64,000 nucleotides of DNA. It comes from Chitinophagales bacterium (GTDB lineage: Bacteria; Bacteroidota; Bacteroidia; Chitinophagales; UBA10324). Made by a program: the position numbers and the translations under genes. Each line of letters starts with the position of its first letter. Positions within the stretch are counted from its first letter, which is position 1. Location of the stretch: the NCBI GenBank assembly GCA_025056305.1, contig JANWWJ010000028.1, positions 1-64,000 on the forward strand. The letters run 5' to 3'. Of the stretch, positions 6,997-15,386 are shown one piece after another. The notes under the pieces were generated by a model. It had not been told where the DNA came from, ran no database searches, and was given only the letters and a program-made list of their open reading frames with translations.

Positions 6997-8547
6997 ATGT
7001 TTGACATTTTGCAATTAAACGACATGCTCATTCCCGAGCTGCGCGACATTGCGGAAAAACTTCAAATTGAAAATTATCAGAAACTCAGCAAGCAAGATCT
7101 GATCTACCGCATTTTAGACAAGCAGGCACTCAATCCGGAGCTGTTGTCGCGACCGGCGGAAAAGACCGAAAAAACCGCCAAGAAAGAAGTTGCTTCAGAA
7201 GAAAGGCCTAAGCGAGGGCGTAAACGAATGACAACCGAACACGGTCCAGCACAAAAGGCTGAGATTGCGGCATCAGCCGATGCGCCGGTCGCAGAGCCAC
7301 CGCAGTCTGAAGCCCAAGCAGAGGTTCCCGCTCCCCCTCCGGCAGAAACTCCTTCCGAACAGGTCACTTACGACCGAAACGGACAATTCCAACGCCTGCC
7401 AAAGCAGCGCGAGATTTCGTTCATCGTTGAACTGGACGGATTGGTGGATGCCGAGGGTGTGCTGGAAATCATGCCCGACGGTTACGGATTTCTGCGTTCT
7501 TCCGATTACAATTATCTGTCGTCACCCGACGATGTTTACGTGTCTCCGCAGCAAATCAAACATTATGGAATTAAACAAGGCGACACCGTGTGCGGAACCG
7601 TGCGCCCACCCAAAGAGGGGGAAAAGTATTTCGCATTGGTCAAGGTAGATACCATTAACGGTCGCAGGCCGGAAGAAATTCGGGACCGAGTGCCGTTTGA
7701 CTATTTGACCCCACTGTTTCCTTATGAAAAATTCAATTTGTTTGACGACCCCAATAATTACTCGACCCGTATCATGGATTTATTCTGTCCGATCGGCAAA
7801 GGGCAGCGGGGGTTGATTGTAGCTCAGCCAAAAACCGGAAAGACCATGTTGCTGAAAGCTGTGGCCAACGCCATAGCGAAGAACCACCCCGAAGTGTATT
7901 TGATCGTTTTGCTGGTGGACGAACGACCCGAAGAAGTTACCGACATGGAACGGAGCGTCAGGGCCGAAGTAATCGCCTCCACGTTTGATGAGCCTGCCGA
8001 AAAGCACGTGAAGGTAGCAGCCATCGTGTTGGAAAAAGCCAAGCGCATGGTAGAATGCGGCATTGACGTCTGCATCTTACTGGACTCGATCACGCGGCTG
8101 GCTCGGGCACATAACACCGTTCAGCCTGCCAGCGGAAAGGTGCTGTCCGGCGGGGTTGAAGCTAATGCCTTGCATAAGCCCAAGCAGTTTTTTGGTGCCG
8201 CCCGAAAAATTGAAAACGGCGGCTCTTTGACGATTTTGGCTACCGCCCTCATCGACACCGGTTCGAAAATGGATGAAGTCATCTTTGAAGAGTTCAAAGG
8301 AACCGGAAACATGGAGCTGCAACTGGACCGTAAACTTTCTAACAAACGTATTTTCCCGGCTATGGATGTGACCGCCTCATCGACGCGGCGTGAAGATCTG
8401 CTGCTTGATCCAGCAACGCTGCAACGCATGTGGATCTTGCGCAATCACTTGGCCGACATGACTTCCGAAGAAGCCATGAAGTTCCTTTTGGAGCACATGC
8501 GCGGCACCCGCAGCAATGAAGAATTTTTGGTATCCATGAATAGCTGA
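6997..8547 (+). CDS. rho: Transcription termination factor Rho
   Basis: Rho is the hexameric RNA helicase that ends transcription of untranslated RNA. The 516-residue protein begins with the Rho N-terminal helical domain ([21 protein letters not shown]). A low-complexity Glu/Pro/Ala/Lys-rich linker of about 80 residues follows, then the RNA-binding cold-shock domain ('[21 protein letters not shown]', '[18 protein letters not shown]') and the RecA-type ATPase. Walker A is '[16 protein letters not shown]', followed by '[15 protein letters not shown]' and Walker B '[15 protein letters not shown]'; '[21 protein letters not shown]' covers the Q/R loop region. The linker is longer than in the E. 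coli protein, as in other Bacteroidota. It is followed 27 bp later by rpmH. Confidence 0.97.
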   Translation: MFDILQLNDMLIPELRDIAEKLQIENYQKLSKQDLIYRILDKQALNPELLSRPAEKTEKTAKKEVASEERPKRGRKRMTTEHGPAQKAEIAASADAPVAEPPQSEAQAEVPAPPPAETPSEQVTYDRNGQFQRLPKQREISFIVELDGLVDAEGVLEIMPDGYGFLRSSDYNYLSSPDDVYVSPQQIKHYGIKQGDTVCGTVRPPKEGEKYFALVKVDTINGRRPEEIRDRVPFDYLTPLFPYEKFNLFDDPNNYSTRIMDLFCPIGKGQRGLIVAQPKTGKTMLLKAVANAIAKNHPEVYLIVLLVDERPEEVTDMERSVRAEVIASTFDEPAEKHVKVAAIVLEKAKRMVECGIDVCILLDSITRLARAHNTVQPASGKVLSGGVEANALHKPKQFFGAARKIENGGSLTILATALIDTGSKMDEVIFEEFKGTGNMELQLDRKLSNKRIFPAMDVTASSTRREDLLLDPATLQRMWILRNHLADMTSEEAMKFLLEHMRGTRSNEEFLVSMNS

Positions 8548-8574
8548 CCTGTCCTTGTGTAAACCAACTTACTC

Positions 8575-8730
8575 ATGAAACGCACCTACCAGCCCAGCCG
8601 CCGCCGACGCCTGAACAAGCACGGATTTCGTAAGCGCATGAAAACCCGCGAGGGGCGGGAAATCATCAACCGCCGTCGCCGTCGCGGCCGAAAAAAGCTC
8701 ACCGTTTCCGACGAAAAACGACTGAAATAA
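8575..8730 (+). CDS. rpmH: 50S ribosomal protein L34
   Basis: A 51-residue, strongly basic protein too short for the ORF track: it begins [18 protein letters not shown] and continues '[24 protein letters not shown]', the L34 signature. It is a component of the large ribosomal subunit. The order rpmH-rnpA-yidD with tight spacing is conserved over most bacteria and confirms the call. The start is the ATG at 8575; 27 bp separate its stop from rnpA. Confidence 0.97.
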   Translation: MKRTYQPSRRRRLNKHGFRKRMKTREGREIINRRRRRGRKKLTVSDEKRLK

Positions 8731-8757
8731 TCCGCCAGCCTGCTGTGCTGGCAGCCT

Positions 8758-9165
8758 ATGGGAGAAGATGCCGCCGCTCGCCGCTATTCGCTTCCACGTG
8801 AGGAACGGTTGCGCCGCAAACGGCTGATCCGGTTGTTGTTTGAACGCGGTGCCCCGGTGCGGGTTGCTTCACTGCGGTTGCTCTACCACCGGGTGCCGGA
8901 AGCCCTGCCTGCCCCGGTTCAGGTGCTGTTTTCCGTTTCTTCACGGAGCATTCGGCTGGCCGTACGCCGCAACCGCATACGCCGGCTGATGCGTGAAGCA
9001 TATAGAAAAAACAAATATATTTTATTGGATTCCATTTCGCCCGGCACCGGTGGCCTGCTCCTGGCCATTCAGTATTTTGGCAACACGTTGCCCGCCTACC
9101 GGGACGTGGAAAAAAACCTAGTTGCCTGTATGCAAAAAATTGCCGAGCGGTTATGCACTTCTTAA
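8758..9165 (+). CDS. rnpA: Ribonuclease P protein component
   Basis: RnpA is the protein subunit that helps the RNase P RNA cleave tRNA 5' leaders. The 135-residue basic protein starts '[17 protein letters not shown]' and has the RNR motif region '[20 protein letters not shown]' around residues 68-88, the RNA-contacting helix. Length fits the family. It lies directly after rpmH and overlaps yidD by 13 bp, so the three genes are likely translated from one message. The large minus-strand ORF 8756..9286 is an antisense shadow. Confidence 0.93.
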   Translation: MGEDAAARRYSLPREERLRRKRLIRLLFERGAPVRVASLRLLYHRVPEALPAPVQVLFSVSSRSIRLAVRRNRIRRLMREAYRKNKYILLDSISPGTGGLLLAIQYFGNTLPAYRDVEKNLVACMQKIAERLCTS

Positions 9166-9383
9166 ACCTGCTGTTGAGTAAGTCCGCCCTAGCTGTAATT
9201 ACCTTGTACCAAAAGGGCATTGGACCCTGGCTAATGCCGTCATGTCGCTTCACGCCCACCTGTTCGCAATACATGGCTGAAGCCATTCAACGCTACGGGT
9301 TTTGGCGGGGCATGTGGCTTGGCTTGCGTCGCCTCAGCCGATGCCATCCGTGGGGCGGCCATGGTCATGATCCCGTCCCCTAA
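9153..9383 (+). CDS. yidD: Membrane protein insertion efficiency factor YidD
   Basis: A 76-residue protein with the YidD hallmark '[23 protein letters not shown]' (cysteines near residues 31 and 37) and '[33 protein letters not shown]' at the end. YidD helps inner-membrane protein insertion at the YidC/Sec site. yidC itself does not follow here; instead a protease gene begins 51 bp downstream. Confidence 0.95.
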   Translation: MHFLNLLLSKSALAVITLYQKGIGPWLMPSCRFTPTCSQYMAEAIQRYGFWRGMWLGLRRLSRCHPWGGHGHDPVP

Positions 9384-9434
9384 GCCGCACAATAATTTCA
9401 CCTAATTTCGTTTTCCATTCAAGACGATTTGCTC

Positions 9435-11099
9435 ATGAAAACCATGCGCGGGCGTAAAGTCTTAATTCTGCTTTTCATTGCTGTATTGCTGGGGTCCACA
9501 TTAGCGTACCGAAGCGATAACAACTTTTTTGAAATCTCTAAAAACCTGGACATTTTCGCCACCCTCTTTCGGGAAGTCAATACCTACTACGTGGAGGAGA
9601 TCAAGCCGGCAGAGCTTATCAAGACCGGCATTGACGCCATGTTGGAATCTCTGGACCCCTACACCACCTATATTTCTGAAGCAGATATTGAGAGCTACCG
9701 TTTTCAGACCACGGGTAAATACGGCGGCATCGGAGCCCTTATCCGTAAAATCGGAGACGACATTGTGATTGCCGAGCCGTACAAGGGCTTCCCGGCTGAC
9801 AAAGCCGGATTGCGTGTCGGTGACCGCATTATCGAGGTGGATGGCAAAAGCACTAAAGGCAAAACCGTCGAAGACGTCAGCAAGATTCTCAAGGGTACAC
9901 CAGGCACGGAAGTAAAAGTCACCATCCTGCGCCCGAATGAAAAACAGCCCGTGGTGAAAACATTGATCCGTGAAGAAGTGAAAATCAGCAGCGTGCCTTA
10001 CGCCGGTCTGCTAGAGGGCAATATCGGATATGTGCGCCTGACGCAATTCACGGAAAACTGTTCCCAAGAAGTAGCTGCTGCTATCCGCAAGTTGCGGGAA
10101 AAAGCGCCCCTTACAGGATTGGTGCTGGATTTGCGGGGCAACCCCGGCGGCTTGCTTCATGAAGCCGTCAACGTTTCGAACCTATTCATTGAAAAAGGAA
10201 AGGAAATCGTCAGTACACGTGGCAAGGTCAAAGAATGGGATAAGACGTACACAACGCTGAATGCTGCATTAGAACCTAACCTGCCGCTGGCTGTGCTCAT
10301 CAACCGCGGCTCTGCTTCCGCTTCTGAAATCGTAAGCGGCGTGGTTCAGGATTACGACCGCGGTGTTACTATCGGCCAAAAAACCTTTGGCAAGGGGCTG
10401 GTACAAACGACGCGCCAGCTCAGTTACGGCACGCAGTTAAAGGTTACCACTGCCCATTACTATACGCCCAGCGGCCGCTGCATTCAAGCCATCAACTACG
10501 CCCAGCGAAATCCAGACGGCAGCGTAGGTAAAATTCCCGACTCCCTCAAGAATGCCTTTAAGACACGGGCAGGCCGAATCGTTTACGACGGGGGCGGTAT
10601 CGATCCAGATATCGTTGTCGAAGAGCGCGAGCTTCAACCCATCACGGTGAGCTTGCTGAGTAAAAACCTCATTTTTGATTACGCTACCCTGTACCATCAG
10701 CAAAACCCCACCATCGCTCCGGCCCGCCAATTTCAGCTTACCGATGCCGAATACGACCACTTTGTCCAGTGGCTTCGGGATAAGGATTACGACTATGTGA
10801 CCAAAAGCGAAGAGAAACTCAAGGAGTTTCGTGATATGGTTAAAAAAGAAGCTTATTGGGATGCCATCAGGGAACACTATGCTGCTTTGGAAAAAGAAAT
10901 GTCGCACGATAAGGAAAAAGACCTGCTGAAGTTTAAAGATGAGATCAAAGAGTTTTTGGAACAGGAAATAGCCTTGCGTTATTATTACCAAGACGGACGC
11001 ATAGAAGCCAGCCTCAGTGCTGATCCGGTAGTGCAAAAAGCCATTGAAGTGCTGCAGGACACGGCCCAATACAAAAAAATTCTTCAAGTATCCAATTAA
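9435..11099 (+). CDS. S41 family C-terminal processing peptidase
   Basis: A periplasmic tail-specific protease (CtpA/Prc type). An N-terminal hydrophobic segment (VLILLFIAVLLGSTLAY) acts as signal or anchor. The S41 N-terminal helices follow ('DIFATLFREVNTYYVEEI'), then a PDZ domain at about residues 90-170 ('GIGALIRKIGDDIVIAEPYKGFPADKAGLRVGD'). The catalytic core has 'LVLDLRGNPGGLLHEAV', the Ser in 'NRGSASASEIVSGVVQDY' and the Lys in 'GQKTFGKGLVQ'. The C-terminal 180 residues are a charged helical extension common in Bacteroidota members. The track start at 9429 is a TTG; I use the ATG at 9435. It cleaves exported proteins from their C-termini; specific substrates are unknown. Confidence 0.93.
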   Translation: MKTMRGRKVLILLFIAVLLGSTLAYRSDNNFFEISKNLDIFATLFREVNTYYVEEIKPAELIKTGIDAMLESLDPYTTYISEADIESYRFQTTGKYGGIGALIRKIGDDIVIAEPYKGFPADKAGLRVGDRIIEVDGKSTKGKTVEDVSKILKGTPGTEVKVTILRPNEKQPVVKTLIREEVKISSVPYAGLLEGNIGYVRLTQFTENCSQEVAAAIRKLREKAPLTGLVLDLRGNPGGLLHEAVNVSNLFIEKGKEIVSTRGKVKEWDKTYTTLNAALEPNLPLAVLINRGSASASEIVSGVVQDYDRGVTIGQKTFGKGLVQTTRQLSYGTQLKVTTAHYYTPSGRCIQAINYAQRNPDGSVGKIPDSLKNAFKTRAGRIVYDGGGIDPDIVVEERELQPITVSLLSKNLIFDYATLYHQQNPTIAPARQFQLTDAEYDHFVQWLRDKDYDYVTKSEEKLKEFRDMVKKEAYWDAIREHYAALEKEMSHDKEKDLLKFKDEIKEFLEQEIALRYYYQDGRIEASLSADPVVQKAIEVLQDTAQYKKILQVSN

Positions 11100-11116
11100 G
11101 CAGACGGGGGAGGTGT

Positions 11117-12121
11117 TTACCCCGCGGGGGCTCCTTTCAGCCACTGCCACGCATTAGCCCAAAGCAATTTGTGCTGAGTTTCCTGTGGCAATCCTGCTGT
11201 CCGGATGAGCTGTCCGGGGCGCCGTTCGCCAAGGGGAAATGGATAATCAGAGCCGAGGCATACGCGGTCCTCACCGGCAAAACGAATGAGATAGTGCAGC
11301 ATGGCCGTATCATGGGTGAGGCTATCAAACCACAGCCGTCCCAAATAAGTGGAAGGGTGGCATGCATTATCTACAGCCACCAAATCAGGCCGCTCTTCAA
11401 AGCCCTGAACTATTCGGCCAAAAGTAGCAGGAAAGGCCCCGCCGCCGTGGGCAAAAGCCAAGCGCAGGCGAGGATAGCGTTCCAAGACTCCTCCAAAAAT
11501 CAATGAGCAAATAGCCCGCGACGTTTCTGCAGGCATCCCTACAAGCCAGGGCAACCAGTATTTCTGCATGTGATCGCCTCCCATCATGTCCCAGGGATGC
11601 ACAAAAATGCAGGCGTCCAATTCCTGCGCTGCAGCAAAAAAGTCATCAAAACACGGTTCACTTAAATTCAACTGATTTACGTTCGTACCTATCTGCACAC
11701 CGCATAACCCCAGTTCACGCACACAGCGCCGCAATTCTTGAATAGCCAACGACACATCCTGCAACGGCACCGTACCCAGGCCTACAAACCGCTGCGGATA
11801 AGTTTGTACCACTGAAGCAATGTGATCATTGAGAAACTGGCTAAGCTGCAACGCGTCGAGCGGCTTGGCCCAATAGCTGAACATCACCGGCACGGTGCTC
11901 AAAACCTGCATGTCAACGTTATGAACTTCGCATTCGCGAATACGCTGTCGCGGATCCCAGCAATTGCTTTCTATCTCCCGAAAAAAATCACTGCCTTTCA
12001 TCATGCGGGCCCGACAGGGAGCGTAATGCTCCAGGTGTATAAAGCCTTCGTACCCGAAACGTTCGCTCCACCGCGGCATGTGTTCGGGAATGATGTGGGT
12101 ATGGATGTCAATACACGGCAT
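11117..12121 (-). CDS. 2-amino-3-carboxymuconate-6-semialdehyde decarboxylase (ACMSD)
   Basis: ACMSD decarboxylates the ring-cleavage product of 3-hydroxyanthranilate and so steers tryptophan carbon away from NAD synthesis and into catabolism. The protein starts MPCIDIHTHIIPEH, giving the metal-binding HxH at residues 7 and 9. Blocks matching vertebrate ACMSD closely as I recall it are 'NCWDPRQRIRECE', 'STVPVMFSYWAKPLD', 'FVHPWDMMGGD', 'KYWLPWLVGMPAETS', 'FAHGGGAFP' and 'GSDYPFPLGE', which hold the further His and Asp ligands. The track ORF starts at 12151; the ATG at 12121 fits the family start. The other pathway genes in this window lie 27 kb away. It converges with the S41 protease gene, 17 bp between stops. 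Confidence 0.92.
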   Translation of the reverse strand: MPCIDIHTHIIPEHMPRWSERFGYEGFIHLEHYAPCRARMMKGSDFFREIESNCWDPRQRIRECEVHNVDMQVLSTVPVMFSYWAKPLDALQLSQFLNDHIASVVQTYPQRFVGLGTVPLQDVSLAIQELRRCVRELGLCGVQIGTNVNQLNLSEPCFDDFFAAAQELDACIFVHPWDMMGGDHMQKYWLPWLVGMPAETSRAICSLIFGGVLERYPRLRLAFAHGGGAFPATFGRIVQGFEERPDLVAVDNACHPSTYLGRLWFDSLTHDTAMLHYLIRFAGEDRVCLGSDYPFPLGERRPGQLIRTAGLPQETQHKLLWANAWQWLKGAPAG

Positions 12122-12304
12122 GGACAGGGGGGCACAGCGTTGACGCTGCAAAGAAAACTTTCACCCAGCAATTTACCTTTTGATGCCGTACGCCCAACAT
12201 CCCTGCTTGCCGTGGCCACCATCATTGCCTTAAGCTTAAGCAAGGACCCCCGCTTCTAAAAAATAAATTTTTATGATAAATTCGTATAAAGGAAAATCAA
12301 GAGC

Positions 12305-14569
12305 ATGTTGTCTATTCTCCTATTCCAAAAACGTTCTCTGACCGTCCTTATCGCAGGAATTCATTGCCTGTCGGTAAAAGCACAAACACCGCAAATCGTT
12401 TGGCAAAAATGTTTTGGAGGCAGTAAAGACGAAGAATCGCGCAGCATGATCCTTACCTCAGGCGGCGGATATGCCTTTGCCGGTTTCAGCAGCTCTACCG
12501 ACGGAGACTGTACCTCGAACCAAGGCGGCGATGACGTTTGGGTGGTTAACGTCAACGCTTCCAACCAAATCATCTGGCAGCGATCGCTGGGCGGCACAAA
12601 GGAAGATTGGGGCCGCTATATTGTTATGGATACCGACAGCAACTTTTTGGTGTGCGGACACAGCTTTTCTTCCAATGGGCACGTCACGGTCAATCGGGGC
12701 CTGCAAGATGTGTGGATTCTCAAACTACGGCGAAGCGACGGCACCTTGCTTTGGCAACACAGTTATGGCGGCAGCGACGTGGATATCGGCTACCAGATTC
12801 AGCCCACAGCTGACGGAGGCTACATTCTGGTCGGAGGAACGGTATCCAATAACTACGACGTCAGTGGTAACCATGGAAAGGCGGATATCTGGCTGGTGAA
12901 ACTGAATTCAAACCGCAACATCATGTGGCAACGATGTTTCGGCGGCACCGAACATGAAGAGGGCAGTTCGGTTCAAATCACCCCTGACGGCGGCTATGTC
13001 ATTTCCGGATTCGGCAATTCCGTAGACGGCGATCTCAACGCGCAATACGGAGGCTATGATGCGTGGATTATCCGTACCGATGCCCAGGGCAACATCCTAT
13101 GGCAGCGGGCCTTTGGTGGCAGTCAAAACGACGGCGCCCGCGACGTCCGTCCTACCCCCGACGGCGGCTACATCGTTACCGGCTTCACCAATTCAAACGA
13201 CGGGCTGATACCCCCAGGTACGTATAAAGGAAATCAAGATATATGGGTATGGAAGCTGAATGCCGCTGGAGAACTGGAATGGCAGCGCCTGTACGGCGGC
13301 AGCGGTGAGGAATATTCATTCAGCATTGAAGTGCTTGCCGACAACAGCGGCTATCTGGTAGCCGGCTACAGCAGTTCCTCTGATGGCGATCTTACTTCCA
13401 ACAAGGGCTCGTTAGATGTTTGGGTCTTTCAGATCGACCTTGCGGGTAATATCGTGTGGCAACGCTCTATGGGCGGCAGCGTACATGATCGAGCACGAGT
13501 CATCCGACAGGTGGCTCCCAATGAATACTTGGTCAACGCTTATGTGCGGCTCAACAACGGCGACATAAGCGGCAATCACGGCGGTAAGGACGTCTGGAAC
13601 GTGCGCATCTGCGTGCCTACGGTTTACTACCAAGATGCCGACGGCGATGGGTATGGCACCGCTTCGGTAACCACAGAGGAATGCAGCACCGTACCTCCTG
13701 CGGGCTTTGCGGTGGCTGCCGGTGACTGTAACGACAACGCGGCATCCATTCATCCGGCAGCGTACGATGCCTGCAACAGCGTTGATGACAATTGCAACGG
13801 CATGGTAGATGAAAATTCGTTCACGGCGACAACAAGTCCTTCCGGTACGGCTTCCTTTTGCCAAGGCGCCAGTTTGACGTTGACAGCCAGCCCATCGGGC
13901 TATCAATACCAATGGCTGAAAAACGGTGCACCGGTGTCCGGAGCCACCAACCAAACATACACTACCTCTTCCGCTGCCGACTACGCCGTTCAGGTCTTTG
14001 ATGCCTACTGTTCTTCAACCTCTGCTACCGTCACGGTAAGTAAAATCAGTAAACCGCCAGCCTCCATTACACCTTTAGGTAATCTGGATATCTGTACAAC
14101 GGGTTCGGTAACACTTCAGGCCAACAACGGAACGGGTTTATCGTACCAATGGTTCAAAGGCAGCAAACCGATCAGCGGTGCCACGCAACAAACCTATACC
14201 GCTACAAAAACAGGCACTTATAAGGTTCAGGTCACTAATGCTCAGGGATGCAGTAAGAAATCCACAGGCGTTACCGTTACTTCTTCATGCCGACTTGCTG
14301 ACAGGAAAGTGCATGTTATTACTCTGTTTCCAAATCCAGCAACCGGTAAGGTATGGATTGAATTCCACGAGCGGCAACCCGCCGATGGTGAAATATGGAT
14401 TACCGACATCGGTGGAAAGCTGCTTGCCTATCAGCGTTTCTTTGCTGAAGAATCCCTGCTTGGTGTGGACCTGCCCTCGACAGCCACAGGCATGCTGTAC
14501 GTGACGGTAGCGTGGGCCAACGGAAAGAGGATAGTGATGCCCTTATTGGTGCGCGGACGTTCAAGCTAA
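12305..14569 (+). CDS. T9SS-sorted secreted repeat protein with MopE-like and Ig-like modules
   Basis: A 754-residue exported protein. A signal peptide ending near 'SVKAQ' is followed by about seven copies of a 50-60-residue repeat of the form 'IxWQRxFGGSxxD...DGGYIVxGxTxSxDGD', probably a beta-propeller (residues about 30-440). Next comes a cysteine-bearing 'YYQDADGDGYG...CNSVDDNCNGMVDE' stretch of the MopE-like putative metal-binding type, then two Ig-like modules with 'YQYQWLKNGAPVSGATNQTY' and 'LSYQWFKGSKPISGATQQTY'. The last 75 residues, starting at 'HVITLFPNPATGKVWIEF', are a T9SS type A sorting domain, directing transport over the outer membrane and surface attachment. The function is unknown; adhesion or surface-layer roles are possible. 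Confidence 0.9.
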   Translation: MLSILLFQKRSLTVLIAGIHCLSVKAQTPQIVWQKCFGGSKDEESRSMILTSGGGYAFAGFSSSTDGDCTSNQGGDDVWVVNVNASNQIIWQRSLGGTKEDWGRYIVMDTDSNFLVCGHSFSSNGHVTVNRGLQDVWILKLRRSDGTLLWQHSYGGSDVDIGYQIQPTADGGYILVGGTVSNNYDVSGNHGKADIWLVKLNSNRNIMWQRCFGGTEHEEGSSVQITPDGGYVISGFGNSVDGDLNAQYGGYDAWIIRTDAQGNILWQRAFGGSQNDGARDVRPTPDGGYIVTGFTNSNDGLIPPGTYKGNQDIWVWKLNAAGELEWQRLYGGSGEEYSFSIEVLADNSGYLVAGYSSSSDGDLTSNKGSLDVWVFQIDLAGNIVWQRSMGGSVHDRARVIRQVAPNEYLVNAYVRLNNGDISGNHGGKDVWNVRICVPTVYYQDADGDGYGTASVTTEECSTVPPAGFAVAAGDCNDNAASIHPAAYDACNSVDDNCNGMVDENSFTATTSPSGTASFCQGASLTLTASPSGYQYQWLKNGAPVSGATNQTYTTSSAADYAVQVFDAYCSSTSATVTVSKISKPPASITPLGNLDICTTGSVTLQANNGTGLSYQWFKGSKPISGATQQTYTATKTGTYKVQVTNAQGCSKKSTGVTVTSSCRLADRKVHVITLFPNPATGKVWIEFHERQPADGEIWITDIGGKLLAYQRFFAEESLLGVDLPSTATGMLYVTVAWANGKRIVMPLLVRGRSS

Positions 14570-14574
14570 CTTCG
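14567..14574 (+). promoter_or_regulatory. Putative -7 element of truA, 5 nt from the start codon
   Basis: TAACTTCG, one base from TAnnTTTG, spans the stop codon of the preceding T9SS gene and is followed by CCAGC and the truA ATG. If used, truA would have an almost leaderless message of its own. Confidence 0.3.
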
Positions 14575-14579
14575 CCAGC

Positions 14580-15386
14580 ATGCGCATCGTGGCCGAACTG
14601 GCCTACAAAGGCACGGCATATCGAGGTTGGCAGGTTCAACGCAATACTTCGCAGACGGTTCAGCAAATCGTACAAGACCGACTCCAGATTTTGCTGCGCC
14701 ACGAGGTGAAGGTCGTGGCGGCAGGCCGTACCGATGCCGGCGTCCATGCCGCTCAAAATTTCATCCATTTTGACACGCCCCAAATACTGCCTGAGGACGC
14801 CCTTCGCCGCATCAACTTTCTGCTGCCGGCGGATATTTCCTTCTATGGATTTTATGCCGTTACCGACGACTTTCATGCACGCTTCGATGCCGTGTCCCGT
14901 ACATATCATTATTTTATCTCATATCAGAAAAATCCGCTCTATGGGGATCTGGTCTGTTACTACCCCTACGCACAACTGGACTTAGACCGCCTCAACGAGG
15001 CGGCACATATTTTCCTGCAGCATGAAGAGTTTGCCGCTTTCAGCAAGAAGCGCACGCAAGTGCGCACCACCCGATGTCGGCTTTCACAGGCCGAATGGTT
15101 TTGGAGTGCAGATCAGCGGCTGCTGGTGTTTTGCGTTACGGCCGACCGGTTTCTACGCGGCATGGTTCGCGGGCTGGTAGCCACTTCCATCCGCTATGCG
15201 CGCGGCAAACTGTCGCGCCAGCAACTGCTGGAACTGTTGCACCGGGCTAAGGCCAACCGAACGGATTTTTCTGCTCCGGCTCAAGGGCTGATCCTCAGCC
15301 GGGTGTGTTACAACCGGCCAATGCAATTACTTCACGGCCAGGCAAGTTCCTCCAGCCGGCTTGCCTTTATCCCGTTCAAATCATGA
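14580..15386 (+). CDS. truA: tRNA pseudouridine synthase A
   Basis: TruA makes pseudouridine at tRNA positions 38-40. The 268-residue protein begins 'MRIVAELAYKGTAYRGWQVQ' and has the catalytic motif 'AAGRTDAGVHAAQN' with nucleophile Asp at residue 52. Further family blocks are 'FHARFDAVSRTYHYFIS' and 'FLRGMVRGLVATSIRYARGKL'. The length is usual. Its TGA stop overlaps the ATG of the ABC exporter (ATGA), indicating translational coupling. The start is the ATG 10 bp after the preceding stop codon. Confidence 0.95.
   Translation: MRIVAELAYKGTAYRGWQVQRNTSQTVQQIVQDRLQILLRHEVKVVAAGRTDAGVHAAQNFIHFDTPQILPEDALRRINFLLPADISFYGFYAVTDDFHARFDAVSRTYHYFISYQKNPLYGDLVCYYPYAQLDLDRLNEAAHIFLQHEEFAAFSKKRTQVRTTRCRLSQAEWFWSADQRLLVFCVTADRFLRGMVRGLVATSIRYARGKLSRQQLLELLHRAKANRTDFSAPAQGLILSRVCYNRPMQLLHGQASSSSRLAFIPFKS

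Noticed and set aside
8756-9286. 176-residue minus-strand ORF
   Set aside because: It is fully antisense to rnpA and yidD, which are certain, and has no family-like sequence.
11120-11129. CCCCGCGGGG palindrome between the S41 and ACMSD genes, considered as a terminator
   Set aside because: It lies in the last ACMSD codons, has no loop or T-run, and the flanking sequence gives only a weak stem.
10437-11150. 237-residue minus-strand ORF
   Set aside because: Antisense to the end of the S41 protease gene; hydrophobic runs arise from the complementary strand of charged helices.
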